64,000 bases of DNA from Granulicella mallensis MP5ACTX8 (GCF_000178955.2 NC_016631.1:5642001-5706000), one strand, 5' to 3'. Shown: positions 17,661 through 26,353, numbered from the stretch's first letter. Made by a program: numbers and translations. Notes: generated from the sequence alone by a model not told the origin.

Positions 17661-19535
17661 TTAGCGGCCCCCTTTCGTTGCAGCCGAAACAGGCGTCGCA
17701 GGAGCATCCGTTGCATCACCCAATGGCGGCGGCTCGACGATCGGCGGGCGTGCCGTTCCCTGCGCCTGACGCTGGGTTTCGATCTCGCTCACCAGCATGG
17801 CCGGGGCTACGGCGCTGACGGGAATCGTGCCCGACTCCGCGCCGCACTCGCCGTTGAAGATGTCCTGGTGGTCGCCCGTCGCAACGATGCGGTTCAACGC
17901 GGCCTGCGGCGTTCCGACGATGCTCACACCGCGCACCAGCTCGTCCGGCCTGCCGTCCACGTACACGCGATAGACCACCAGCGGAATCACCTGGAAGGCC
18001 TGCGGCGAGCGGCGTGTCGTGACCGCGAAGCCCGAGGAGATGTCCTCGAAGAACAGCCCGTAGGCCTTGCCCTGCTTCTTCGCTTCGGCCTTCAGCATCT
18101 CGCGCAGCTCGGCGTCGGAGACTGTCTTGGTCGAGGTCACGATGAGATTGCCCTGTCGTCCTGTGGGCATCTTGCCCGTCTCGGCGCGGCCGTGGCCGTT
18201 GGACTGCGCGAAGCTCGCGACCGGAAGGCGGGACATGAGGAAGGTCTTGAGGACGCCGTCGTCGACCAGCTGCACGCGCCGTGCGGGCTGGCCTTCGTCG
18301 TCGAACGCGTAGTGGCCGCTGAGCGGATGGCCGTTGAACTCTTTCAGCGTGGGGTCGTCGGCAACCGAGAGGAAGCTCGGCAGGATCGGTTTGTTCAGCA
18401 GCTTGGTGAAGGTCTGGCCCTCTTCGTCGCCGCGCTGGCGCTGGCCTTCGAGACGATGCCCCAGCACCTCGTGGAAGAAGACCGCGGCCGCGCGGCCGGA
18501 GAGGATCGCCGGGCCGTTGTAGGGCTCTGTGATAGGAGCGGAACGCAGATCGTCGAGGTTCTTCGCCAGCGCGACGGTCTTCTCCAATACCGTTGCCTGG
18601 TCGGGAAGATGGCCGGTTGTGTCGGCCTCAAAGGTCTCGACGCGGAAGAGGTCCATGCCATCGGCCGCGCGCGTGCGGGCCACTACGACGAGCCGCGCAA
18701 CCTGATTCGGTGCGGCTACGTGTGCGCCTTCGCTGGAGACGAAGTAGTCCGTCTCGTGCGAGGTCTGCATATACGCCGTGTCGTAGAAGATGTGCGGATA
18801 GCCGCGGAAGACGGCGGTAATCTCGCGCAGACGCTGCTCCCAGGCGGAGCGGTCGAGCTCCAGCTTGGGCGCGGGGGGCAGATCGGCGCTTGCCGGCTTC
18901 TCCGTGGAGAAGTCCGCCGAAGAGTCCTCTTCCTTCGCGCGCACCTGCTGCTCGGTCTTTACCTTCTCCAGCGCGTCGAGCGCCTTGCCGTAACCGCGAT
19001 TGGTCGCGAACCAGAGCGAACGCTCAATCGCGCTGCGGTCGTCCGAGAGCGGCAGCGGCATGGTGGTCAGCGCGCTGGTGCGATGGTCGCCGTGCGAGTT
19101 GTCGAGGTCCGGCGAACCGAGCCGCACCTGCACGTCGGCAATGCGCGCGTGCCGGGCGCTCGAGTTCGTAATCGCGCCGTACTGCGCGGTGATGTTGACG
19201 TTTTCAGCGTCGGCCACCGAGTAGCTGAGGAAGTACGGCCTGGGCTGCGGCGTCGCGTTGGCAGACACGGCAGCCGTGCCCAGTGAGGACATCGCGCGGT
19301 TCAGCTCAGCCGACATCGCCTGCATCAATATTGGATTGCTTGCAGCCGCTTCTGGATCGTTCGCAGCTGGATTACTCGCAGCAGCATTCACAGCAACCGC
19401 CGGATCGCCCGGTTTAGGGTCTGAGGCCCTTGCCTGCGTGAGAGTTCCGGCGGCCAGTACAAACGCGGCCAGCCCCAGGGACGAAATAGAACGATGACGG
19501 CGAAATAAAGATTTGGGATAAATCGGAGGTGTCAA
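17661..19535 (-). CDS. Exported TldD-like metalloprotease
   Basis: Catalytic member of the TldD/PmbA family. The zinc motif is FFHEVLGHRLEGQRQ (HExxxH, first His near residue 355), followed by PVASFAQSNGHGRAETGKMP and, near the C-terminus, RVYVDGRPDELVRGVSIVGTPQAAL. The N-terminus has a signal peptide (PKSLFRRHRSISSLGLAAFV, ending ARA), so the enzyme should act in the periplasm rather than the cytosol. No ATG lies near it; the TTG at 19535 gives a normal n-region (624 aa) but has no clear Shine-Dalgarno sequence. The track-length reading starts at 19715. The TldE-like partner follows on the same strand. E. coli TldD/E matures microcin B17; a role here is unknown. Confidence 0.88.
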   Translation of the reverse strand: MTPPIYPKSLFRRHRSISSLGLAAFVLAAGTLTQARASDPKPGDPAVAVNAAASNPAANDPEAAASNPILMQAMSAELNRAMSSLGTAAVSANATPQPRPYFLSYSVADAENVNITAQYGAITNSSARHARIADVQVRLGSPDLDNSHGDHRTSALTTMPLPLSDDRSAIERSLWFATNRGYGKALDALEKVKTEQQVRAKEEDSSADFSTEKPASADLPPAPKLELDRSAWEQRLREITAVFRGYPHIFYDTAYMQTSHETDYFVSSEGAHVAAPNQVARLVVVARTRAADGMDLFRVETFEADTTGHLPDQATVLEKTVALAKNLDDLRSAPITEPYNGPAILSGRAAAVFFHEVLGHRLEGQRQRGDEEGQTFTKLLNKPILPSFLSVADDPTLKEFNGHPLSGHYAFDDEGQPARRVQLVDDGVLKTFLMSRLPVASFAQSNGHGRAETGKMPTGRQGNLIVTSTKTVSDAELREMLKAEAKKQGKAYGLFFEDISSGFAVTTRRSPQAFQVIPLVVYRVYVDGRPDELVRGVSIVGTPQAALNRIVATGDHQDIFNGECGAESGTIPVSAVAPAMLVSEIETQRQAQGTARPPIVEPPPLGDATDAPATPVSAATKGGR

Positions 19536-19810
19536 AGAAAGCCCGCTTCTTGCACGAAGGATCGTAAGCAGAGTGTACCGAAGATGCCGATGTTCGCTCG
19601 CGGTATCTATACTCTTGGACGGACCACGAGCCGGAAGGCACGTTTGAAACCGTATCCTTTCTAACTCCTGGCACGTCCAAAAATGTGCAAACGATGAAAG
19701 CGAACAAGGGCTCAATGACCAGGATCATCGCTGCTCGCGAAAGACCGACCTGCTCAACTTGCGGCGTCTCGGACCATCGTGCAGACTCAAAACACTACGA
19801 AAGGATTTTG

Positions 19811-21178
19811 ATGCACCTCCTCCGGCACGCTGTGTTTCTTTGCCTTCTCTTTTCCTTTGCAATCTCTGCACGAGCCAGCGAGACCCCAGCCGAGCATACG
19901 GCGAACGTCTACGCACAACAGGAGATGACCGCCGCCCCTCGGCACGGCAATCTTCCCGACTACTCGCTCTCTCCGGACAAACTGGCGAAGGCACAGCACC
20001 TCGCAAAGGTGAGAATTACACTGCACTTTCTGGATGCGGTGTGGAGCATCGTTCAACTGGCCCTGTTGCTATGGCTGGGCGTTGTGGCCTGGATGCGCAA
20101 CCGCGCGCTGGGATCGAGCGGAGGTCTGCGCGAACAGGGCCGATGGGTCCTGGCCTTCTGGCAGGAGTGCCTCGTCTTCACCTTTCTGTTCAGTATCGCG
20201 AACACCCTGCTCGACCTGCCGTTGAGCCTCTACAGCCACCGGCTCTCCGTCCAGTACGGGCTTTCCATCCAGAGCTGGTCAAGCTGGTTCAGTGACCTGG
20301 CAAAGGGCTGGGGCGTTACGCTACTCGGCGAGTTCCTGCTCTGCGCGCTGCTGATGTGGATCATCCGCTCGCTGCCGCGCACCTGGTGGCTGGCGTTCTG
20401 GGCGGTGATGATGCCCCTGACGATCATCGCCATCTATGGAATGCCGCTGGTGATCGACCCTCTGTTCAATACCTTCGAGCCCCTGCAACAATCGCAACCG
20501 GCGCTGGTGGCCCAACTGGAGAAGGTCGTCGAGCGCGGACATATGAACATCCCGCCGGAACGCATGTTCCTGATGAAGGCCAGCGCCAAGACGACAACGA
20601 TGAACGCCTACGTGACCGGCTTCGGCAACTCCAAGCGTGTCGTGGTCTGGGACACCTCGCTCGCCAAAGGCACGCCGGACGAGATCCTCTTCATCTTCGG
20701 GCATGAGTCCGGCCACTACGTGCTGGGACACATCCTGCGCGGCATCGTCATGACCTTCCTCGGGCTCTTCGCCGGGCTGTACCTTGCGTTCTTCCTGGTG
20801 CGCTGGGCGATTGCGTACTTCGGCAGGCAATGGAGAATCCCTTCCCAGGCGGATTGGGGGGCACTGGTCGTGCTGCTCCTGGTGTTTACGATCTTCAATA
20901 CTCTGGCGGAACCCGTAACCGAGAGCCTGACCCGCATGCAGGAGCACGCCGCCGATGTGTACGGGCAGGAGGCCATTCACGGGATCGTAGCCGACCCGCA
21001 GACGACCGCGAAGAACGCCTTCAACGTGCTGGGCGACAGTTCGCTGGAAGATCCGAACCCCAACCCGTTCGTTGAGTTCTGGGTCTATAGCCATCCAGCC
21101 GTCGGACGTCGAGCGGCCTTCGGAAAGGCTTACGATCCCTGGGCCCCAGGCGTGGAGCCGAAGTACTTCAAGAAATAG
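19811..21178 (+). CDS. M48-family (Ste24/CAAX-protease-like) membrane metallopeptidase
   Basis: Zinc endopeptidase of 455 aa. The ATG at 19811 has AAGGA five bases upstream and starts a signal-like segment (MHLLRHAVFLCLLFSFAISA). Further hydrophobic segments follow (VWSIVQLALLLWLGVVAW, VFTFLFSIANTLLDLPL, LGEFLLCALLMWII, FWAVMMPLTIIAIYGM). The catalytic motif is IFGHESGHYVLGH, with a second Glu in EPVTESLTRMQEHAADVYG. This is the Ste24 arrangement: KTTTMNAYVTGFGNSKRVVVWDTSL precedes the HExxH. It probably cleaves membrane or envelope proteins. It is divergent from the exported tldD-like gene, with starts 276 bp apart, which suggests an envelope proteolysis locus. Confidence 0.92.
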   Translation: MHLLRHAVFLCLLFSFAISARASETPAEHTANVYAQQEMTAAPRHGNLPDYSLSPDKLAKAQHLAKVRITLHFLDAVWSIVQLALLLWLGVVAWMRNRALGSSGGLREQGRWVLAFWQECLVFTFLFSIANTLLDLPLSLYSHRLSVQYGLSIQSWSSWFSDLAKGWGVTLLGEFLLCALLMWIIRSLPRTWWLAFWAVMMPLTIIAIYGMPLVIDPLFNTFEPLQQSQPALVAQLEKVVERGHMNIPPERMFLMKASAKTTTMNAYVTGFGNSKRVVVWDTSLAKGTPDEILFIFGHESGHYVLGHILRGIVMTFLGLFAGLYLAFFLVRWAIAYFGRQWRIPSQADWGALVVLLLVFTIFNTLAEPVTESLTRMQEHAADVYGQEAIHGIVADPQTTAKNAFNVLGDSSLEDPNPNPFVEFWVYSHPAVGRRAAFGKAYDPWAPGVEPKYFKK

Positions 21179-21235
21179 TCAGAGGGCGACACCAGCCTTG
21201 ACCCTCTCCTGCCGACTATTTACTGTCAACACACC

Positions 21236-21577
21236 ATGACCGATTGCCTGTTCTGCAAGATCGCCGCCGGAACAATCCCCGTAAAGCGGCTGCATGAAGA
21301 CGAGCAGGTGCTCGCCTTCCCCGACATCAACCCCCAGGCCCCGGTGCATGTGCTGGTGATCCCCAAGCGGCACCTCGCCTCGCATGCCCACGCCACCACG
21401 GAAGACGCCGCGATGCTGGGCCACCTTCTATCCGCCGCGGGCGAAGTAGCCCAGGCGCAAGGACTCGAAAACGGCTATCGGCTGGTCATCAATACCGGCC
21501 CCGACGGCGGCCAGACCGTCGACCATCTGCACGTGCATCTGTTGGGAGGAAGGCACTTAGGCTGGCCTCCGGGCTAA
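21236..21577 (+). CDS. HIT-family (histidine triad) nucleotide-binding protein
   Basis: Small cytosolic purine-nucleoside phosphoramidase of the HinT type, 113 aa. CLFCKIAAGTIPVKRLHED is the family N-terminus, LVIPKRHL follows, and the triad is in TVDHLHVHLLGG (HxHxH). Length matches HinT. The ATG at 21236 has no strong ribosome-binding site. It follows the M48 gene by 57 bp on the same strand and may be cotranscribed with it and msrA. Confidence 0.93.
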   Translation: MTDCLFCKIAAGTIPVKRLHEDEQVLAFPDINPQAPVHVLVIPKRHLASHAHATTEDAAMLGHLLSAAGEVAQAQGLENGYRLVINTGPDGGQTVDHLHVHLLGGRHLGWPPG

Positions 21578-21719
21578 CTTAACACCCCTTCCGGCCTAAC
21601 ACTTCAAGTACAGGTTGAGGTGGGGTTAACTACCATGGTTCCACGTGGAACATGAGCCCTTCGCATCGAATACAGGCCGGCTGCGTCCAATGACAGGCAG
21701 CACAGACTGGAGATTTTCA

Positions 21720-22346
21720 ATGGCTATCGAATCTAGAAAAGAACCCATCCCCGCCCCCCTGCACGATATAGCAATGCCCGAAAGTGGCTGGGAGGCCGGG
21801 CAGCACGAGACGGCGGTCTTTGCCGGTGGCTGCTTCTGGGGTGTTCAATCGGTTTTCCAGAGGGTTAAAGGCGTAATTCAGACGACGGTCGGCTACTCCG
21901 GCGGTGCAGCTGAAACCGCCGATTACAAGACCGTCTGCAGCACGGAGACCGGCCACGCTGAGGCGCTGGAGATCGTCTTCGATCCTGCAAAGGTGAGCTA
22001 CGGAACGCTGCTGCGGATCTTCTTCTCGGTGGTCCACGACCCCACCCAGCTCAATCGACAGGGCGGAGACATCGGCACAAGCTACCGGTCGGCGATCTTC
22101 TACACCGACGACCAGCAGAAGAAGGCAGCCGAGGAGTACGTGAAACAGCTCAACGCGGCACACATCTTCGGCAAGCCGATCGTCACGCAGATCGTTCCGC
22201 TGGAAACGTTCTACCGCGGCGAAGAGTACCACCAGGACTACGCGATCAAGAACCCGCATAACCCGTATATCCAGGTGTGCGATATTCCGAAGATCGGCGC
22301 GCTTCAGCAGCAGTTTCCGGAGTTGTTTCAGGAATATACGCGGTAG
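21720..22346 (+). CDS. msrA: Peptide methionine-S-sulfoxide reductase
   Basis: Reduces methionine-S-sulfoxide in proteins and free methionine, as oxidative damage repair. The catalytic motif GGCFWGVQ (C38) is followed by VGYSGG, TGHAEALEIVFDP, FFSVVHDPTQLNRQGGDIGT, YRSAIFY and EEYHQDY, all diagnostic. The ATG at 21720 has GGAG seven bases upstream, giving 208 aa; an upstream ATG at 21645 adds 25 residues without family similarity. No MsrB domain is fused. No signal peptide is seen, so it acts in the cytosol. Confidence 0.97.
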   Translation: MAIESRKEPIPAPLHDIAMPESGWEAGQHETAVFAGGCFWGVQSVFQRVKGVIQTTVGYSGGAAETADYKTVCSTETGHAEALEIVFDPAKVSYGTLLRIFFSVVHDPTQLNRQGGDIGTSYRSAIFYTDDQQKKAAEEYVKQLNAAHIFGKPIVTQIVPLETFYRGEEYHQDYAIKNPHNPYIQVCDIPKIGALQQQFPELFQEYTR

Positions 22347-22379
22347 ACTCCGTATTTTGGCATAACAGAGATGCTTCAC

Positions 22380-22432
22380 AGCCCCAGAGGGCGGCCTATC
22401 CCTGGACTGGGATAGGCCGCCCCTTTGGGGCT
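22380..22432 (+). terminator. Hairpin downstream of msrA
   Basis: AGCCCCAGAGGGCGGCCTAT and its near-complement ATAGGCCGCCCCTTTGGGGCT form a stem of about 23 bp with minor mismatches and a short loop, followed by TTACTCTT. It sits 33 bp after the msrA stop. Related sequence (GGGATATGCCGCCCCTTTGGGG) recurs near 25350 and a fragment near 55370, so this is also a dispersed repeat. Confidence 0.65.
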
Positions 22433-22480
22433 TTACTCTTGCTCGGCTTGCAACGTGCTTTTGCCTTTGCTTTTCTGTTT

Positions 22481-22579
22481 GTCATTCGCTCGCTACGCTC
22501 GGAATGACAAATCAGAAAAGCAAAGACAACAACAACGGCAAGGGCAAAGACAACAGCAGATTCCCTGCGGGAATGACAA
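22481..22579. repeat. Collapsed family B repeats
   Basis: GTCATTCGCTCGCTACGCTCGGAATGAC (22481-22508) joins the two ends of family B without the centre. A second half-copy (CAGCAGATTCCCTGCGGGAATGACA) follows after a CAAAGACAACAAC purine tract. Both have the AAAAGC tail. It documents deletion of the family B interior. Confidence 0.65.
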
Positions 22580-22750
22580 GCCAGAAAAGCAAAGGCAACA
22601 GTAAAAGCGTCCTCGGGAGATATCTATTTGACTCGATGCTGGTTCCCCCTCTGGCTTACATCGCGTAGTCTTCATCGTGCGTCTAAGGACACATACCAGC
22701 AGGTGGTGTGCCCCAGTGTGTTTTAAGACTGGAGCAGAAACGGAACGACC

Positions 22751-25057
22751 TTGAGAACGACCTTGGAACAGCTTTGGGCACGCCCGGCTACCCTGCTGGC
22801 GATGGCCCTGATCATGGGTGTAGCTGCACACGGGCAGGATTCCAAATCATCCTCCAAGCCTGCCAGTGCAGGCGAGGAGTCGGCCAGCACCAGGCAATTG
22901 AAGCTGGGTCCGGTTGATCCTTCCGTTCCCCCGATCGACCTGCCGAAGAATCGCCCGGTCATCGGCGTAGCTCTGGGCGGCGGCGGCGCACTGGCCATGA
23001 GCGATATCGGCGTGCTGCAGTGGTTTGAAGAGCACCATATTCCTGTTGATGTCATCGCGGGAACCAGCATGGGCTCGATCATTGGGGCGCTCTACTCCAC
23101 CGGCCATACCACCGAGCAGATGACGCACATCATGACCGACGAGTCGGTTGCCAGTGTCTTCCGCATCGACTCCGCCTTCTCGTCGCGCAGCTTCCGCCGC
23201 CGCGAAGACAGCCGCGAGATCCCCAACGCCGTGACCGTCGGGCTCAAGCACGGCGTCTCCTTTCGCAACTCGCTGCTAACCGATACCGGGCTGAACGAGC
23301 TGCTGGACAAGGAGTTCCTGCGCTACAACGACCAGACCGACTTCAACAGCCTGCCCATCCCCTTTCGCTGCCAGGCCACCGACCTGAACGACGCCAAGAC
23401 CGTCACCTTCGCGCGCGGCTCGCTGCAGGACGCGGTGCGCGCTTCGGCCTCGATCCCCGGCGTCTTCCGCCCCTTTCAGCTCGACGGGCATGAGTTCGTC
23501 GATGGTGCAATCCTCGAGAACCTGCCGACAGCCGACGTGAAGGCCATGAAGGCGGACGTGATCCTCGCCGTCAGCCTGCCGCTGCAGCCCGTAGGCAAAG
23601 GCGATCTGGATTCGATCCTGGGCGTGTTGCAGCGGGCCTTCTCGGTCGGCATCGAGGCCAATGAGATCCGCGACCGCAAGCTGGCAAATGTCGTCATCAT
23701 GCCCGAAATTACGGGCTTCGGCCAGGCCGACTACCTGAAGACCGCCAAGCTGGCAAGAGTCGGCTACGACGCCGCTGAATCGCAAAAGGACCAGTTGCTG
23801 AAGTATGCGCTCAACCAGGCCGATTGGGATGAGTACCTCGCTCACCGCCGCGCGAAGGAGCGCGGCCCGGCAGGCTCCGTCGTATTGGTCAAGATCAAAG
23901 CACCGAACGAATCGGTGAAGGAGGCCGTCGAGCGCAAGTTTGGGCCCCTGGTGAATCAACCCGTCAACACCGACCAGGTGGAAAGTCTGCTCGCGGACGT
24001 CCGCAGCGATGGGCGCTATGATGCCGACTACACCGTCGGTTATGACTCCCCCGATTCGACGCGGCCCATCCTGCTGGTGACCGTGAGCGACAAGAAGACA
24101 GGGCCTCCGTTCATGGATCTCGGTTTGAACCTCGCCGCACAGACCGGCGGCGTCACCCGCGCCACCATCAGCACGATCCTGCTGGACCAGGACTTCGGCG
24201 GCTATGGCTCGGAGCTGCGCGCGAAGATCGACTTCGGCTTCCTGACCCGGGTCGAGACGGAATACTACCGCAAGCTGAACTGGAAGGGCCTGTTCGCCGC
24301 CCCCCGCGCCAACCTGACGCGCGAGCCGTTCTACATCTACAGCGGCTCGACGCGGCTTTCGCAGCGCCAGTCGCAGCTCGTCGAAACAGGCGCGGACATT
24401 GGCTGGGGCGATGGAAAGCAGCAGGAGCTGCGTGCCGGCTGGCAGTTCGAAAACGTGCAATGGACGACCACCACCGGCTCCGACGGCCTGCCGAACTATA
24501 ACGGCAACGCGCAGACGGCGCGCATCCGGTATGTCTACGACTCCCAGGACAGGGCGCTGGTACCGCAGTTCGGCGTACGCGTCGTGACGGACCTCGGCTA
24601 CCTGTATGCAACGCCTGGAAGCCCAAGTGCCCCGCAACTCTTCGGCCAGATCTCGTTCGCGCACACAATCGGCAAGAAGAACATCGTGCTCGCCAACGGC
24701 GAAGGGGGAACGATGTTCAACCGCAATGTCGCACAGCCCTTCCGCTACACGCTGGGCGGACCGCTGCGGTTGAGCGCCAGCGCCATCGACCAGTATCGCG
24801 GCACCGACTACTTCCTGATCACCCCAGGCTACCTGCGGCGAATCGCAACCCTGCCCGCGCCACTCGGCCAGAGCATCTATGTCGGACTGACCTATGAGGC
24901 CGGCCAGATGCGCGCGCCCGATGCGTCGACGATCACCCGCCAGGACGTGTACTTCGGCCTGGTAGCGGAGACTCCGCTTGGCGTTATCACCATCGCTCCT
25001 TCTATCGGCGACGGCAACGAACACAAGTTGACCTTTACGCTGGGGAGACTGTTTTAG
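22751..25057 (+). CDS. Patatin-like phospholipase with C-terminal outer-membrane barrel (PlpD/type Vd-like)
   Basis: A 768-aa protein joining a patatin lipase domain to a BamA-like C-terminus. After a signal peptide (LWARPATLLAMALIMGVAAH) the patatin domain shows the oxyanion loop VIGVALGGGGAL (about 70-81), the nucleophile GTSMGS (S106) and the catalytic Asp in FVDGAILENLP (D251). A POTRA-like region follows (VLVKIKAPNESVKEAVERKFG, TDQVESLLADVRSDGRYDADY), then a beta-barrel ending KLTFTLGRLF. This is the PlpD architecture, in which the lipase is exported by its own barrel. A TTG at 22751 with weak GGA upstream is the outer start; a TTG at 22763 is an alternative. Substrate phospholipids are inferred from the family. 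Confidence 0.92.
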   Translation: MRTTLEQLWARPATLLAMALIMGVAAHGQDSKSSSKPASAGEESASTRQLKLGPVDPSVPPIDLPKNRPVIGVALGGGGALAMSDIGVLQWFEEHHIPVDVIAGTSMGSIIGALYSTGHTTEQMTHIMTDESVASVFRIDSAFSSRSFRRREDSREIPNAVTVGLKHGVSFRNSLLTDTGLNELLDKEFLRYNDQTDFNSLPIPFRCQATDLNDAKTVTFARGSLQDAVRASASIPGVFRPFQLDGHEFVDGAILENLPTADVKAMKADVILAVSLPLQPVGKGDLDSILGVLQRAFSVGIEANEIRDRKLANVVIMPEITGFGQADYLKTAKLARVGYDAAESQKDQLLKYALNQADWDEYLAHRRAKERGPAGSVVLVKIKAPNESVKEAVERKFGPLVNQPVNTDQVESLLADVRSDGRYDADYTVGYDSPDSTRPILLVTVSDKKTGPPFMDLGLNLAAQTGGVTRATISTILLDQDFGGYGSELRAKIDFGFLTRVETEYYRKLNWKGLFAAPRANLTREPFYIYSGSTRLSQRQSQLVETGADIGWGDGKQQELRAGWQFENVQWTTTTGSDGLPNYNGNAQTARIRYVYDSQDRALVPQFGVRVVTDLGYLYATPGSPSAPQLFGQISFAHTIGKKNIVLANGEGGTMFNRNVAQPFRYTLGGPLRLSASAIDQYRGTDYFLITPGYLRRIATLPAPLGQSIYVGLTYEAGQMRAPDASTITRQDVYFGLVAETPLGVITIAPSIGDGNEHKLTFTLGRLF

Positions 25058-25064
25058 GAGCAGA

Positions 25065-25232
25065 GCGAGTCAGCGAGTCAGCAAGTCAGCGAGTCAGCAA
25101 GTCAGCAAGTCAGCAAGTCAGCAAGTCAGCAAGTCAGCAAGTCAGCAAGTCAGCAAGTCAGCAAGTCAGCAAGTCAGCAAGTCAGCAAGTCAGCAAGTCA
25201 GCAAGTCAGCAAGTCAGCAAGTCAGCAAGTCA
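25065..25232. repeat. 8-bp tandem repeat, 21 copies
   Basis: Twenty-one uninterrupted copies of GCRAGTCA. Copies 1, 2 and 4 are GCGAGTCA and the rest GCAAGTCA. It begins 7 bp after the patatin stop codon. Three inverted copies (TGACTCGC, TGACTTGC, TGACTCGC) occur at 25427-25450, so the array and its inverse bracket a 194-bp interval. Confidence 0.97.
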
Positions 25233-25243
25233 ATGGATGATAG

Positions 25244-25311
25244 ATCAAGGGCTGAAGGCCCGGCATATCTCGCCAGTGCAGACGAGATATGCCGGGCTTT
25301 CAGCCCTTGAT
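25244..25311 (+). terminator. 29-bp inverted repeat with T-rich tail
   Basis: Arms at 25244-25272 and 25283-25311 match at 28 of 29 positions (start ATCAAGGGCTGAAGG, end TTCAGCCCTTGAT) around a 10-base loop, followed by TTGTTGTGTGGTTTTG. It is a plausible strong terminator for the patatin gene. It is nested between the direct and inverted 8-bp repeats. Confidence 0.6.
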
Positions 25312-25426
25312 TTGTTGTGTGGTTTTGTTCCTGGGGCTTGCGCCCCAGGCTGGGATATGCCGCCCCTTTGGGGCTGGGTCCCGTGCCGCTTCAAGGCCGG
25401 GTTGCGGTCTACTCGCTCGTCCGCGC

Positions 25427-25456
25427 TGACTCGCTGACTTGCTGACTCGCTCTCCT
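25427..25456. repeat. Inverted copies of the 8-bp repeat
   Basis: Three reverse-complement units of the 25065-25232 array, then TCTCCT. The left boundary reads AGGAGCAGAGCGAGTCAGCG and the right, inverted, AGGAGAGCGAGTCAGCAA, so both ends share the same border sequence. Confidence 0.85.
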
Positions 25457-25466
25457 ACTCTCGCCT

Positions 25467-26216
25467 TTACCGTCCTTCGCTTAACCGTGCTGCCAGCCGT
25501 TCCGGCAGGGCCGCCTTGCGGATTGCGGCCTGTGCTCCGGCGACGTCGTAGGGGATGCGGCAGAAGGTGATGCATTCGGCCTGGTCGTCGTAGATCGCAT
25601 AGGCTGCGCGCCAGTCGCCATCGCGGGGCTGGCCTACCGAGCCGGGATTGATCAGGTGCCGCGTACCGACGGGGACCTCCATCGTGACCTGCTCGGGGGT
25701 ATCGCGTTCGAGGTACTGAGGACGATCCTCTTCCCACTCCTGCTCGCTCTGGGAGAAGCCTCCCTGCACATGGGTGTGGCCGAAGAAGGTGATCTCGGTC
25801 TCCATCCGTTGCAGCGGCGTCCAGGCGTCGCGCATGGAGATGATGTAGTGGTCTTCATGCAGCGGCGAACCGTGGGCACACATCGCCCGCGAACTCGCGC
25901 GTACCGGCCCCTGGGGCATGGAGCGCACCCACTCGAGGTTCTCCGGCGTGAGCTTGCGGTGGGTCCAGTCCGCGGCCATGGCGGCTATGGGATTGAAGCC
26001 CTGCGAGCTGGTAAGGCCGCAGCAGACACGATCGTGGTTGCCGCGCACGTTCACGGTTGCCAGCGGCCGAATTAGGTCGATAACCTCATTCGGATTGCCG
26101 CCGTAGCCGACCGTGTCGCCGAGGTTCCAGAGAGCGTCGAAGGCTCCTGCCGCAGCGAGCACGGCCTCAAGTGCCTGAAGGTTGCCGTGAATGTCAGAGA
26201 CGATGAGAACGCGCAT
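25467..26216 (-). CDS. Metallophosphoesterase (calcineurin-like, YfcE-type)
   Basis: Binuclear-metal phosphoesterase of 249 aa. The metal-binding motifs occur in the expected order: VSDIHGNLQALEAVL (DxH) at the N-terminus, LWNLGDTVGYGGNP (GDxxG), NVRGNHDRV (GNHD), CAHGSP, and FFGHTHVQGGF (GHTH). The extra segment RHLINPGSVGQPRDGDWRAAYAIYD is typical of the phosphodiesterase-like members. It is cytosolic. The physiological substrate is unknown. The ATG at 26216 begins at the fold, and the gene appears monocistronic. Confidence 0.92.
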   Translation of the reverse strand: MRVLIVSDIHGNLQALEAVLAAAGAFDALWNLGDTVGYGGNPNEVIDLIRPLATVNVRGNHDRVCCGLTSSQGFNPIAAMAADWTHRKLTPENLEWVRSMPQGPVRASSRAMCAHGSPLHEDHYIISMRDAWTPLQRMETEITFFGHTHVQGGFSQSEQEWEEDRPQYLERDTPEQVTMEVPVGTRHLINPGSVGQPRDGDWRAAYAIYDDQAECITFCRIPYDVAGAQAAIRKAALPERLAARLSEGR

Positions 26217-26287
26217 GAGACGAAGGGTCAGTCTACTCCATTAGCGGCAAGATAGGGATAGAGACTGCCCCTGCATACGCGATTTAA

Positions 26288-26353
26288 GCTTCGAGTTGCG
26301 AGTAATGAGTTACGAGTTGCGAGACTCGTAACTCACTGCTCGTAGCTCGAAGC
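26288..26353 (-). terminator. Long inverted repeat after the ABC ATPase gene
   Basis: GCTTCGAGTTGCGAGTAATG... (from 26288) pairs imperfectly with ...CACTGCTCGTAGCTCGAAGC (to 26353), directly abutting the stop codon of the ATPase gene. Internal CGAGT/ACTCG units repeat. On the minus strand the stem is followed by AAATCGC rather than a long T-tract, so termination is possible but not certain. Confidence 0.5.

Noticed and set aside
17637..19286. 549-aa plus-strand ORF opposite the tldD-like gene
   Set aside because: High-GC antisense shadow with Arg/His-rich composition and no recognisable domain.
23276..25024. 582-aa minus-strand ORF opposite the patatin gene
   Set aside because: Antisense shadow; the sense frame has complete patatin and barrel features.
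25065..25232. Tandem repeat considered as a CRISPR array
   Set aside because: Units are 8 bp and contiguous without spacers, and no cas gene is near.
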